DNA of 34,123 nucleotides from Bacteroidales bacterium. GTDB lineage: Bacteria; Bacteroidota; Bacteroidia; Bacteroidales; P3. The notes below the pieces were generated by a model. It saw nothing but the letters and a program-made list of their open reading frames with translations, did not search any database and was not told the origin of the DNA. Shown here in pieces: positions 23,618 to 31,095 of the stretch. The position numbers were made by a program, and so were the translations under genes. Position 1 is the first letter of the stretch, and each line of letters starts with the position of its first letter. The stretch is taken from contig JAEEHQ010000075.1 in assembly GCA_016280915.1 (NCBI GenBank), positions 1 to 34,123 of the forward strand, written 5' to 3'.

Positions 23618-25240
23618 TTATTTTTCAACATATTGGACAAACTCGTTATAATCAACGATGGATTTGTAATGTTCTAAATTGTGTTTCCGGCCCATTAGTT
23701 TTGGCATGAAATCGGGGTCGAGTTTGTATAGCGCCACAAACAGTTTGAGTTGATACTCTGCACGGCGGCGCTGCAAGTCGCACTCCGACACCCTCGGGTT
23801 CTTCCACTTGCCACCGACAAGTCGAAGAGCTGCGCAATAACTGCACATATTCATTGCCCAGCAGTTTCTGCATTCCTTGCAGTTGGTTGTCTCCCCATAG
23901 CTTTTGTAAGCTTCGAACATCTTTTGCATGTCATAACTACCATTACACACGTTTCCGAGAGGAAGTGATCCGTCGGTTTTGTGGCATATGTGCATTCCTC
24001 CATCAACATCAATCATGATGTTGTCCACACCCAATGGGCAGGTCAGGTTGACAGATAGCGTTTTTTTCATGAATGGGGTGTCGGACACAACGCCGTCAAG
24101 GAAATACAGTGAGGAGAACTCGTCCATTGCATCTTTGTCGTTCTCGGCAAGCCGCCTCTTATAATTAGCCAGCTTCTTATCAATCATCTCAACTTCGTGC
24201 TCGTCGTACCAACGTATCTCACCTTCAGGGTCCCGCACCAAGCATCCGTAAGGCTGCTCACTCATATAATCCACAGGACAACCGAAGGAATCAAGCAACC
24301 TATGTACAGCCGCAGTATTGTTGCCCTCGGCCTCGACACAAAGCAGAAGAACCTTTTCTTTGAAATAATCGGGGTCAGCATATTTTATCCTGTTGATGTT
24401 GGCAAAAACGCGATCAAAGGTTCCTTTGCCGTCGGCAGTCACGCGGTTGCGGTCGTTGTCTTCTTTTGGTCCGTCCAATGATATGAACAACATTGGTCTA
24501 TATTTCATGATGAACGACATCATCTCGTCATTGAGAATATAAAGATTCGTGTTCACCGAGAACGACAGCAAATCACGACTGATTCCATCGTCAGCCCAAT
24601 CAAGGGCGAGATAGTAATTCACTGTATCTTCCACTAATTTCCAGTTAAGGGAGGGTTCTCCGCCATAGAAACCGATAAAAGGCTGATAATGTTTGAGCAG
24701 CAGTGCCTTTTTATCATCAGGAAGCTTCCTAAAGAATCTTAGATACAGTTTCTTGTAAAAATCAACGGCTGCTTTTGCCACAGGGAAGGTCATCTGTTTC
24801 TTCGTGTGATGCCGAAAAAATGGTTCGAGTGTATTGTGGCAATAGTGGCACCTGAAGTTGCACTGTTGGGTGGTTTCAAGAACATATTTACGCATTAGGA
24901 TGTTCTCCATATAGTAGTCAATGCGATCTTGAACATCTTTCGGCTCAGTGCTTATAAGCCTATCTACAGGACCTGGCAGCAATACGCCTTTGTTCTGTAG
25001 ACTATCGATACGCTCTATTACTCCGTCAATGTCCGGCAAATTGAGGAACTGACTATGCAGGCATATTTTGTCATGACTTTTCAAATATTCTGCCACAACA
25101 GGCAAATCATTGTTATCAACTACAAAAACCATATTGGATCGTGCATCGTAAAATAATTTGCTCTCAGTGTCATAGTCTATTATCTTGACTAAGGGATAGT
25201 TTTCTCTGAAAAAAGATAGTATGTTTTGTTCGGTTATCAT
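23618..25240 (-). CDS. Radical SAM/SPASM peptide maturase
   Basis: A 540-aa cytoplasmic enzyme expected to modify the precursor peptides upstream by radical chemistry. An N-terminal region (1-115), possibly for leader binding, precedes the radical SAM core: CNFRCHYC with C127, C131 and C134 for the 4Fe-4S cluster that cleaves S-adenosylmethionine, then FIGFYGGEPSLNW, SFSVNTNLY and LFISLDGP. From about residue 395 a SPASM domain supplies Cys ligands for auxiliary clusters: LTCPLGVDN, GGMHICHKTDG, and the CKECRNC...CSYC block. Length and neighbours fit the maturase family paired with GG-leader peptides in Bacteroidales. Product chemistry (for example thioether links at Cys) is inference from the Cys-rich cores. 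It starts 21 bp after the exporter stop. Confidence 0.92.
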   Translation of the reverse strand: MITEQNILSFFRENYPLVKIIDYDTESKLFYDARSNMVFVVDNNDLPVVAEYLKSHDKICLHSQFLNLPDIDGVIERIDSLQNKGVLLPGPVDRLISTEPKDVQDRIDYYMENILMRKYVLETTQQCNFRCHYCHNTLEPFFRHHTKKQMTFPVAKAAVDFYKKLYLRFFRKLPDDKKALLLKHYQPFIGFYGGEPSLNWKLVEDTVNYYLALDWADDGISRDLLSFSVNTNLYILNDEMMSFIMKYRPMLFISLDGPKEDNDRNRVTADGKGTFDRVFANINRIKYADPDYFKEKVLLLCVEAEGNNTAAVHRLLDSFGCPVDYMSEQPYGCLVRDPEGEIRWYDEHEVEMIDKKLANYKRRLAENDKDAMDEFSSLYFLDGVVSDTPFMKKTLSVNLTCPLGVDNIMIDVDGGMHICHKTDGSLPLGNVCNGSYDMQKMFEAYKSYGETTNCKECRNCWAMNMCSYCAALRLVGGKWKNPRVSECDLQRRRAEYQLKLFVALYKLDPDFMPKLMGRKHNLEHYKSIVDYNEFVQYVEK

Positions 25241-25261
25241 ATTTGATGTATTTGTTTGTTG

Positions 25262-26983
25262 TTAATTGAATCGCTGGTTGTGTACCAATTCTGAATATTT
25301 TCCATTCCTTTTTATAAGTTCATTATGAGTGCCTCTTTCCACAATCCTTCCGTTGTCGAACACTAATATTTGGTCAGCGTTGCTGATGGTACTCAAGCGG
25401 TGAGCGGCAACCACCACCGTTTTCCCTCGCAGTTCGGCATGGAGATTGTCGTAAATCCTTCGTTCATTGATAGCATCCAGAGCATTTGTGGCCTCGTCCA
25501 AGAAAAACACTACTGGCCGTTTGTAAATGGCTCGTGCCAATAGTATACGTTGCCGCTGACCCGAACTCAAAGACATACCTTCTGCACCGATAATGGTACG
25601 CATCCCTAAAGGTAACTTGAATACAAAATCGGCACATGCAACACGCAGAGCGTTTTTTGCGCGTTCAATAGATGGTTTGTCGTCTCCCAAAGCTATATTG
25701 TTGATAATTGTGTCTGAAAAAATATATCCGTCCTGCATTACAGAGCCAATTATTTTTCGCCACTCGGACAGATCCAGTTCGGACAATGAGGTCCCATTGA
25801 TTTGTATATCTCCCGTGTCAGGAGTGTAGAAGCCCAACAATAGTTTGATAAGGGTTGTTTTGCCACTACCGCTCATGCCAACTAAAGCTGTAGTTTTACC
25901 CGCAGGAATAATGGCGTTTAGGCCTTGCAAAGCTGGTCGCACTGAATCAAAATCGTATGTGAATGTCACATTGCTAATTTGAATGGCAGGCACTATGTTC
26001 TCGGTAGACATTGCCTTACCACCTTCTCGTTCTGGCTCGGCTGATGCAATATAGTTGATGCGGGAAAGTGCAATTCTCATACTCTGTGTTTCTCGTATAA
26101 ACCCTGTGACAATATGAAGCGGGCTTTCCATACTGCCGATAATGTATTGAACAGCCATCATGGAACCTATAGTGGTGTACCCTTCAATGACGGCTTTTGC
26201 CATGAGAAACACTGAGACGGCATCAACAACTTGGAAGATAAAGACGCTGCCCAGTTCTTGTTTTTGCGATAGCATTAGGCTTCTGCGACTTACGTCCAAC
26301 ATGTCATGCCGAACGTTTCGCCATATTCCGAGGCGGGAATCGGTTGCACCTGCCAGTTTCAGCTCTGTCATTCCGCGAAGGAATTGCATCAACTCCTCCT
26401 GTAATTTCGAAGCGATATTGAAAAACTCGTAGTCCAATATCTTTCGTCGGCGCATAAAAAGCAGCACATACAGCACATACAGGACGGCTCCACACATAAA
26501 GACACCGAAAAGCAATGGGTATAGGTGCAATAAAATTCCTGCATAGATGCAAAACATCACGAACGACAATACACTTTCGGACAAGCTTGAAGAGAAATAA
26601 TCGCCCACACGAGAAACATCGGAAACACGTTGAATCATATCACCCACTTTATGAGCCGAAAAGAAGCTCATCGACAATGCCGAAAATTTGCGTAACAGGT
26701 CATTGGCCAAATCGATGTCGATAAGAGATCCCGCGACAAGCGTAATCTTGGATTGCAGAAAACTGAAAAAAGACCGTCCAACAGCCAAAGACAAAGTGGC
26801 ACAGAGGATGACAGCCAAAAGGCTGACATTCTTTTCTGCTATACCATTGTCAACTATGGCTTTGGTGAGAAAAGGGGAAACGAGACCAATGCCCGAGAGA
26901 AGAGCAAGTATGAATGCTGCATATAGTATTTGTTTCCTTCGGGGATTGAGATACTTCTGCAGGGGTAATTCGTGATTTTTTTC
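25262..26983 (-). CDS. ABC exporter, membrane and ATPase part (frameshifted from C39 part)
   Basis: The transmembrane and nucleotide-binding part of a peptidase-containing ABC transporter. The frame is coherent from the A7 run at 26976-26982, but it has no good start there, because the N-terminal C39 domain lies in another frame. Membrane region: ILYAAFILALLSGIGLV, SPFLTKAIVDNG, SLLAVILCATLSLAVG, FVMFCIYAGILL and others. ATPase: Walker A GMSGSGKTT, signature SLSSGQRQR, Walker B VVFFLDEATNAL, H-loop AAHR. Adding one A to the run joins both parts into a 722-aa protein, the normal size for this family. It would cut the precursors after GG and export the cores. Whether it is expressed through slippage, re-initiation, or not at all is open. 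Confidence 0.85.
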   Translation of the reverse strand, partial: EKNHELPLQKYLNPRRKQILYAAFILALLSGIGLVSPFLTKAIVDNGIAEKNVSLLAVILCATLSLAVGRSFFSFLQSKITLVAGSLIDIDLANDLLRKFSALSMSFFSAHKVGDMIQRVSDVSRVGDYFSSSLSESVLSFVMFCIYAGILLHLYPLLFGVFMCGAVLYVLYVLLFMRRRKILDYEFFNIASKLQEELMQFLRGMTELKLAGATDSRLGIWRNVRHDMLDVSRRSLMLSQKQELGSVFIFQVVDAVSVFLMAKAVIEGYTTIGSMMAVQYIIGSMESPLHIVTGFIRETQSMRIALSRINYIASAEPEREGGKAMSTENIVPAIQISNVTFTYDFDSVRPALQGLNAIIPAGKTTALVGMSGSGKTTLIKLLLGFYTPDTGDIQINGTSLSELDLSEWRKIIGSVMQDGYIFSDTIINNIALGDDKPSIERAKNALRVACADFVFKLPLGMRTIIGAEGMSLSSGQRQRILLARAIYKRPVVFFLDEATNALDAINERRIYDNLHAELRGKTVVVAAHRLSTISNADQILVFDNGRIVERGTHNELIKRNGKYSELVHNQRFN

Positions 26984-27429
26984 GGTGCAGTCAGGTTGGT
27001 ATCGATATTCTCCGGCTTCAGCAGCAAAGCAAAGCCGTCGAAGCTGTCAGAAGACAGAAAACCTTCGAAAAATTCATTGTGGGTATAACGAATTTTGCCC
27101 ATGGCAGGGTCTGCCACATAAATATGATGAGGTGTAGCCTTTCTGACTACAATAAAATGATTTTGTTTCCAGTGTGCAATGATTGGGAATTCTTCAGCCG
27201 GAAGTGTCAATAATTCTTCTTCATTCAGCCGTACAGCTTGTGTTGAATAACCGATTCGTTCTGCCGCGCGGTTAAGTCTGTACAAAGACATTCCGTTCTT
27301 AGCACTGCCACAATATGCCTTTATGGCTTCCATTGATGTATGGAAGCCATAGAAGCGTGTAATCATAGCAAGACAGGCTGCGCCACAGTCTTCCTGCTCA
27401 CGCTGATAGATGGCATGGAAGTGGTGCAT
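26854..27429 (-). CDS. C39 double-glycine peptidase part of the ABC exporter (frameshifted)
   Basis: The N-terminal part of the exporter, a C39 peptidase that removes leaders after Gly-Gly. Catalytic residues are all present: Cys15 in QEDCGAACL, His91 in QNHFIVV, Asp107 in VADPAMG, with oxyanion Gln12. The domain is complete through DGFALLLKPENI; after PKK (residue 151) the frame crosses seven A residues and the last 40 residues are out-of-frame translation of the linker and first membrane helix. It starts 17 bp past the stop of the decayed third precursor. Even if the exporter is broken, this domain could fold alone, but without the membrane part it would not export. Confidence 0.85.
   Translation of the reverse strand: MHHFHAIYQREQEDCGAACLAMITRFYGFHTSMEAIKAYCGSAKNGMSLYRLNRAAERIGYSTQAVRLNEEELLTLPAEEFPIIAHWKQNHFIVVRKATPHHIYVADPAMGKIRYTHNEFFEGFLSSDSFDGFALLLKPENIDTNLTAPKKITNYPCRSISIPEGNKYYMQHSYLLFSRALVSFPLFSPKP
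26976..26982 (-). other. A7 slippery run at exporter frame junction
   Basis: Seven A on the minus strand (in the codons CCG AAA AAA ATC). A -1 shift or one extra A turns the reading to ...K-K-N-H-E-L-P-L, which continues into the membrane domain. It could be programmed or transcriptional slippage, a real mutation, or an assembly error in a homopolymer. Confidence 0.8.
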
Positions 27430-27445
27430 TTATTTACAACTTTCG

Positions 27446-27676
27446 CTATCGAAGTACCAGTTCCAACATATCCTCTCTGTACCTTTTTGTCTCATGATAC
27501 TTCTGCTGATATTTGGATTCGATTATCACTTTGTCAAGATTGATATTCGTGCATCCAGAAGGATTGAGAAGATTGTCACACATACCGGAGCATCCGCCAC
27601 ATGAACAGGACACACTCTCTCAGAGACCACCACTACCACCTTTCAGGCACATCTGCTCCATGGTGGAGAGATTGCG
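27446..27676 (-). pseudogene. Decayed third GG-leader precursor peptide
   Basis: Between the second intact precursor and the exporter, one minus-strand frame reads RNLSTMEQMCLKGG, closely matching the intact leader RNLSTEEQMRLKGG. A TGA stands directly before it (27677-27679), where LNNL is expected, and a second TGA follows GGSGGL. Beyond that the frame continues as a Cys-rich stretch (SCSCGGCSGMC, then DNLLNPSGC) to a TAG at 27446-27448. The N-terminal start region is not recognisable. This is best read as a broken precursor with a different core, left by decay of a once larger precursor set. Confidence 0.75.
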
Positions 27677-27717
27677 TCAGTGGTAAGACTAAATAAATGA
27701 TTTCATACGCAAATGAA

Positions 27718-27945
27718 TTACATTTTTTGCATTTCCTGAGCCTGTTTTCTCTGTGATTGTGATTTTGACCCCGAATCTGCACTGCTTTCACCAACAGACT
27801 TGCTGGGATTCTGGTTATCACATTTGCAATAGCAGCTGCAAGTTCCACAATTTGCACTACAATTTTCTGGCATTGAGCCCCCTTTCAAGCGCATCTGCTC
27901 TTCAGTAGAAAGATTGCGCAGGTTGTTTAATTTAAAACTTTCCAT
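27718..27945 (-). CDS. RiPP precursor peptide 2 (GG leader, six Cys core)
   Basis: A 75-aa precursor. The leader MESFKLNNLRNLSTEEQMRL-KGG ends in Gly22-Gly23, the C39 cleavage site, and belongs to the Bacteroidales natural-product-precursor type with an LRxLSTEEQ motif. The predicted 52-aa core has cysteines at 29, 33, 36, 38, 40 and 42 (a C-x-C-x-C-x-C run), then a polar Ser/Lys/Gln tail. It lies 15 bp after precursor 1, in the operon with the exporter and radical SAM maturase. Cys residues are the likely sites of modification; the activity of the product is unknown. Confidence 0.88.
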   Translation of the reverse strand: MESFKLNNLRNLSTEEQMRLKGGSMPENCSANCGTCSCYCKCDNQNPSKSVGESSADSGSKSQSQRKQAQEMQKM

Positions 27946-27960
27946 ATTACTAATGATTTA

Positions 27961-28149
27961 TTAACTTAAGGATTCAGACAGTTTTTTACCAACAGACTTT
28001 GCATTGTCGTTCACTGTTGATTTCGGCGTATCATCCTCACATTTACAAGTAACATTGCAATTACATCCTGTAGAATAGACCCCACCATTCAATTGAAGTT
28101 GTTCCTCCGTGGAAAGTTCTCGCAGGTTAGTTAATTTGAAATTTTCCAT
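27961..28149 (-). CDS. RiPP precursor peptide 1 (GG leader, four Cys core)
   Basis: A 62-aa precursor. ATG 28149 is chosen because it gives the MENFKL start shared with precursor 2; an ATG four codons earlier is less likely. The leader MENFKLTNLRELSTEEQLQL-NGG is 16 of 23 identical to that of precursor 2 and ends at Gly22-Gly23. The 39-aa core has cysteines at 29, 31, 35 and 37 (C-x-C-x3-C-x-C) and a Lys/Ser-rich tail. It is the first gene of the minus-strand unit, 39 nt downstream of the -7 box in operator copy B. Confidence 0.88.
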   Translation of the reverse strand: MENFKLTNLRELSTEEQLQLNGGVYSTGCNCNVTCKCEDDTPKSTVNDNAKSVGKKLSESLS

Positions 28150-28188
28150 ATCGTTTGTCATTAATGATTATTAAAAATTTTGTGATTG

Positions 28189-28253
28189 CAAAAATACAAC
28201 CAAAGAGTCAATAACGATGTAGCAAATGTTGCCACATGGCAATATCTGCTACA
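28189..28253 (-). promoter_or_regulatory. Palindromic operator and promoter, copy B
   Basis: Reading the minus strand from 28253: an imperfect palindrome GTAGCAGATATTGCC, ATGT, GGCAACATTTGCTAC (13 of 15 positions symmetric), then a spacer with no TTTG at -33, then TATTTTTG at 28196-28189. The first 35 bases match copy A at 26 positions, and the distance from the operator start to the -7 box is 57 nt in both. It drives the RiPP operon. The bases between operator and box differ between copies, which points to selection on the palindrome and its spacing. Confidence 0.75.
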
Positions 28254-28403
28254 CAGGAAGCATTTCAAAATAGTATCTAAAAAAATCTATTCCAAGTATT
28301 ATACTAATACGGAAAGTAGTTGTGTGCAGATGGACGACTTATTGAGCAGACTCCACTAAGTACTTCGGACTTTGCCCAATTAGTCGGCATGCCACAGGTT
28401 AGT
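28249..28403 (-). pseudogene. Decayed copy of the HTH regulator gene
   Basis: The minus strand directly upstream of operator B aligns with the 3' two thirds of the HTH gene at 20017-20226. Readable residues: TNLW-HAD (against TNQWLAD), a stop where Gln stood (CAA to TAA), RST followed by TAG, then NKSSICTQ (against NKSSIDTQ). After that, one or two extra bases shift the frame, but similarity at the DNA level continues through the stop codon (TGTAG) into the operator. The first 23 or so codons are missing, replaced by transposase sequence. It is non-functional, and useful as evidence that regulator and operator were duplicated together. Confidence 0.78.
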
Positions 28404-29060
28404 CTAGTCGAGGAGCACACTGTCCTCCTCGTCAAGCATATCCTCTCCGTCAACAATTTCAATCTTCGCTTTTACCTTATCCCTGATGACAAAGAATGCT
28501 CCACTGAGATGTATTCTGAAAAGTCTTGCGAGGTCAAAATACCCCCTGTTGAAGATGCAAGGCATTGGATTCATATTCAATCTAGTCCATAGCCTTGTAG
28601 TCGCCGACTTTGGCATTTGTGATTATGTAGAATATAGGTATCTCAGTGATGATGTCAATCTGGGTATGGACTTTGATGCCAGACTTTGTGCTGCAAAAGT
28701 GTGTCCAGCGGAAGATGGACATGCAGAGGTCGATAGTAGTGGGATCGACTGCATAGAAATGTCCGTTAAGTTCAAATTTCTTTGTGATTCGCCTTCCCTG
28801 TGCAAGAGACTCATTATAGAAGGCAAACTCTTCGAAGACTCGTTGCTCTCGTGGCATATTGGCCTTGGCAAGTGTATTCCTGACAACTGCAGATGCACCG
28901 AATCCAAGGTTATAAGATCTTTTTAAATGAGATGTTGCAATATCTGTAAGTTCCCATAGGCTCCCGCATCCTAGAAACTGTCTGAACATAAGCACCAACA
29001 GTTGATTCCGATGAATAAAGCTTCATCCAAATGTCCGGTCGTCATATTTATCAAGTATTC
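28404..29060 (-). pseudogene. IS4-type transposase remnant
   Basis: Broken gene of the DDE transposase group common in Bacteroides (IS4-like, with the N-terminal NQ-x-L-x-x-MF-x-QF region). Segments: about 29060-28999 KYDDRTFG, TGA, SFIHRNQLLVLM; 28998-28582 FRQFLGCGSLWELTDIAT, YNLGFG, FELNGHFYAVDPTTIDLC (first catalytic Asp region), KVHTQIDI; then a TAG after KAMD and a frameshift to GYFDLARLFRIHLSGAFFVI (the YREK-region approach) and IVDGEDMLDEEDSVLLD ending at 28404. The C-terminal third is missing. It runs straight into the decayed HTH copy, suggesting that insertion and deletion destroyed that copy's 5' end. Confidence 0.8.
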
Positions 29061-29827
29061 TGCAAAACTGTCGCTAGGGCAGAAATAGTATAATCTGTGT
29101 GAAAATGTAGTGTCCCATATGTATAACTTGAGAGTGTCTCAAAAGTCAAGGAGACCCTCTTTCAATTAAGCCAGTAAGTTTGGGTGTTGTGTCAAATAAG
29201 CGATTCTCGTTGGGGAATAATATGTTTTGAGACACCCTCATAAATATACTCATTTCAAATGTGTGACACAACATTATTAATATAATAATTAAGGGGATTT
29301 CTATTTATAGAGAATCAGAGAATTGGAGAATTTGTAAATTGCCTATTTTGAGTATGATTAGAATTTGAAACTTTAACTGCATGCAATTAATAGAAGTGGC
29401 CTTAATATAACGAACAACACTAATGTCCCATTATAATTGCATACGATTAAGAAAAGCGTTCGTGAAACTCCTAACTATTTGAAATTATTAGTTGTTTTTC
29501 AATCTGTCTAAGATATGAAGTTGTTATTTCATCTCAAATCCGTTCACTATAAATATTAGTATAGTTTATTAGTAATTAATAAGTTGTAGAAAACTCTCCT
29601 AACTTTAACGGGACACTAATGAACGAACAATACAAAACCAATTAACAACAATTAAAAGACTCTGGTGTATACACGTTTCAATGTCAGACACAAGTTTTTT
29701 TGGACAAATCTATGTGCATGAACAATTTGTAAAATGTTTTTATAATAATTAAGAGACGCTAATGATTCTTTCTCATTTTTTAGGTTTCACCATATCACCA
29801 ACAAGAATTGGCAGCCAAGAAGAACGA
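29061..29827. other. AT-rich non-coding spacer at island edge
   Basis: No coding frame with recognisable content. It holds a 110-bp inverted-repeat unit (listed separately), short transposon-end-like words (TAGTGTCCC at 29108-29116 and GGGACACTA at 29610-29618 in inverted order, ACTAATGTCCC near 29420), and long A/T stretches. Likely debris of past insertions between the RiPP island and the core genes. Confidence 0.5.
29130..29239. mobile_element. MITE-like 110-bp element
   Basis: GAGAGTGTCTCAAAA (29130-29144) and TTTTGAGACACCCTC (29225-29239) are inverted repeats matching at 14 of 15 positions, enclosing about 80 bp with no coding capacity. Size and structure fit a miniature inverted-repeat element or paired ends of a deleted IS. 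No clear target-site duplication is seen. The IS family cannot be assigned with confidence. Confidence 0.6.
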
Positions 29828-31084
29828 CTACTTCCTGCGGGCATGTGCTATCTCGGGAGCGGCGAAGGTAAAAACGACGGGATTGGTGGAGTGTTGTGAA
29901 CGGTAAACGTAGCTGATGGTGGCTTCGGCAGCGATGAGATTGTCCACTAAGGCTTTCACCTCAGCGTCATCGGATTGGAAATAACGCACTATTCTTTGGC
30001 GTAGCATTTCCTTGACACCTGGTTCCTTTTCGATTTGCAGCATGGCCGCATCAGAGATTTCATAGACGTAGGTCATCATACGGGTGACGGAGTCGTAGGT
30101 ACAATTGACCATACGGGTATCATCGTCGACCTGTATCGGAGCACGACGGTCCATTTCCTGTGCCAGAGCCAGAAGGTAGTCGGAAGGCAAAGCCTGCGCC
30201 TCATGATCCACCCTGAGCGATTTGTTATAGACATATTCCAACATCCATGGAGTGACCAAAAAGTCGACCGAATCGGTGTGGGCTCGGTTGCGATAGATGT
30301 GGCGGACGGAAGAGCCTGAGACCAAAGCAGAAATGGCAATGGCATTGTTGGTGTCCTCCACCATCGTTTGGGCCCGAGAGACACGGACATCGTCCATATT
30401 GTTCAAAAGGAACTGTCTGATGTCGGGCCAAACGGAGTCCTCATATTCGAGGGTCATGGTGAGGAGGCTGTCACTATAGTAGCATTGGACGAACCGCTCT
30501 CCTTTGCCCATTCTCATAGGTAGGTGAGGTGTGATGGTTCTGGCATACTTAATCAGATAGTCTCGGCCCATCTGCATCATGTCGGCTTGGCTTGGGGCAC
30601 TTTGTGGGCCCTCCAAAGCCTTGCGGAGCTCTTGGTTGCTGATGGAGACCATGAGGCCACCATAGCCATTGATGTTGTTGATGGTCTTGTCGGATTGAAC
30701 CAACATGCAGAGGTCGTAGCCACTCTGAACCAAGAGGGGGATGTCGAGGGGCAGGTTGGGTGTGGCGATGAAGTCGATATAAAAATCTTTCTGAGGCTCG
30801 ATGAACTGGTCGGCATCGACACGGAGTGTAAGGTTTACTCGGTGCCTATCTTTATACTGGGCAGCGTCGATGATGGTAAAATGATTGGGGGCACTGTAAT
30901 AAGGGATGATTTGCTTGCTCTTTTTGACGAAGAGGGCCGCGGCGGCATGGGAGTCGGCTGGGGCGGAGACAGGGATGAGGCCGTTTTGCGCCTTGGACGG
31001 CAAAGGAAGGAGGAAAAGTCCCATCAGGAGGAGGGTAAGGCCAAGATGGGTGGGAAATGGATGGTTATAACGGGTGTGTATCAT
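29828..31084 (-). CDS. Secreted protein of unknown function
   Basis: A 418-aa protein starting at ATG 31084 (an in-frame TTG at 31099 would overlap the lplA stop). Signal peptide LGLTLLLMGLFLLPLPSKAQ. The mature part shows an internal near-duplication of a pattern of DSLLTMTLEYED / DSVTRMMTYVYEI followed by a helix and LLNNM / VRYFQS and, later, a VRHIYRNR/ISYVYRSQ-HSTN strand, suggesting two related alpha/beta repeats. No catalytic motif is recognised. It follows lplA by 11 bp and is probably co-transcribed. GC-rich codon use places it in the core genome outside the island. Confidence 0.72.
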   Translation of the reverse strand: MIHTRYNHPFPTHLGLTLLLMGLFLLPLPSKAQNGLIPVSAPADSHAAAALFVKKSKQIIPYYSAPNHFTIIDAAQYKDRHRVNLTLRVDADQFIEPQKDFYIDFIATPNLPLDIPLLVQSGYDLCMLVQSDKTINNINGYGGLMVSISNQELRKALEGPQSAPSQADMMQMGRDYLIKYARTITPHLPMRMGKGERFVQCYYSDSLLTMTLEYEDSVWPDIRQFLLNNMDDVRVSRAQTMVEDTNNAIAISALVSGSSVRHIYRNRAHTDSVDFLVTPWMLEYVYNKSLRVDHEAQALPSDYLLALAQEMDRRAPIQVDDDTRMVNCTYDSVTRMMTYVYEISDAAMLQIEKEPGVKEMLRQRIVRYFQSDDAEVKALVDNLIAAEATISYVYRSQHSTNPVVFTFAAPEIAHARRK

Positions 31085-31095
31085 GGGGATAAATA

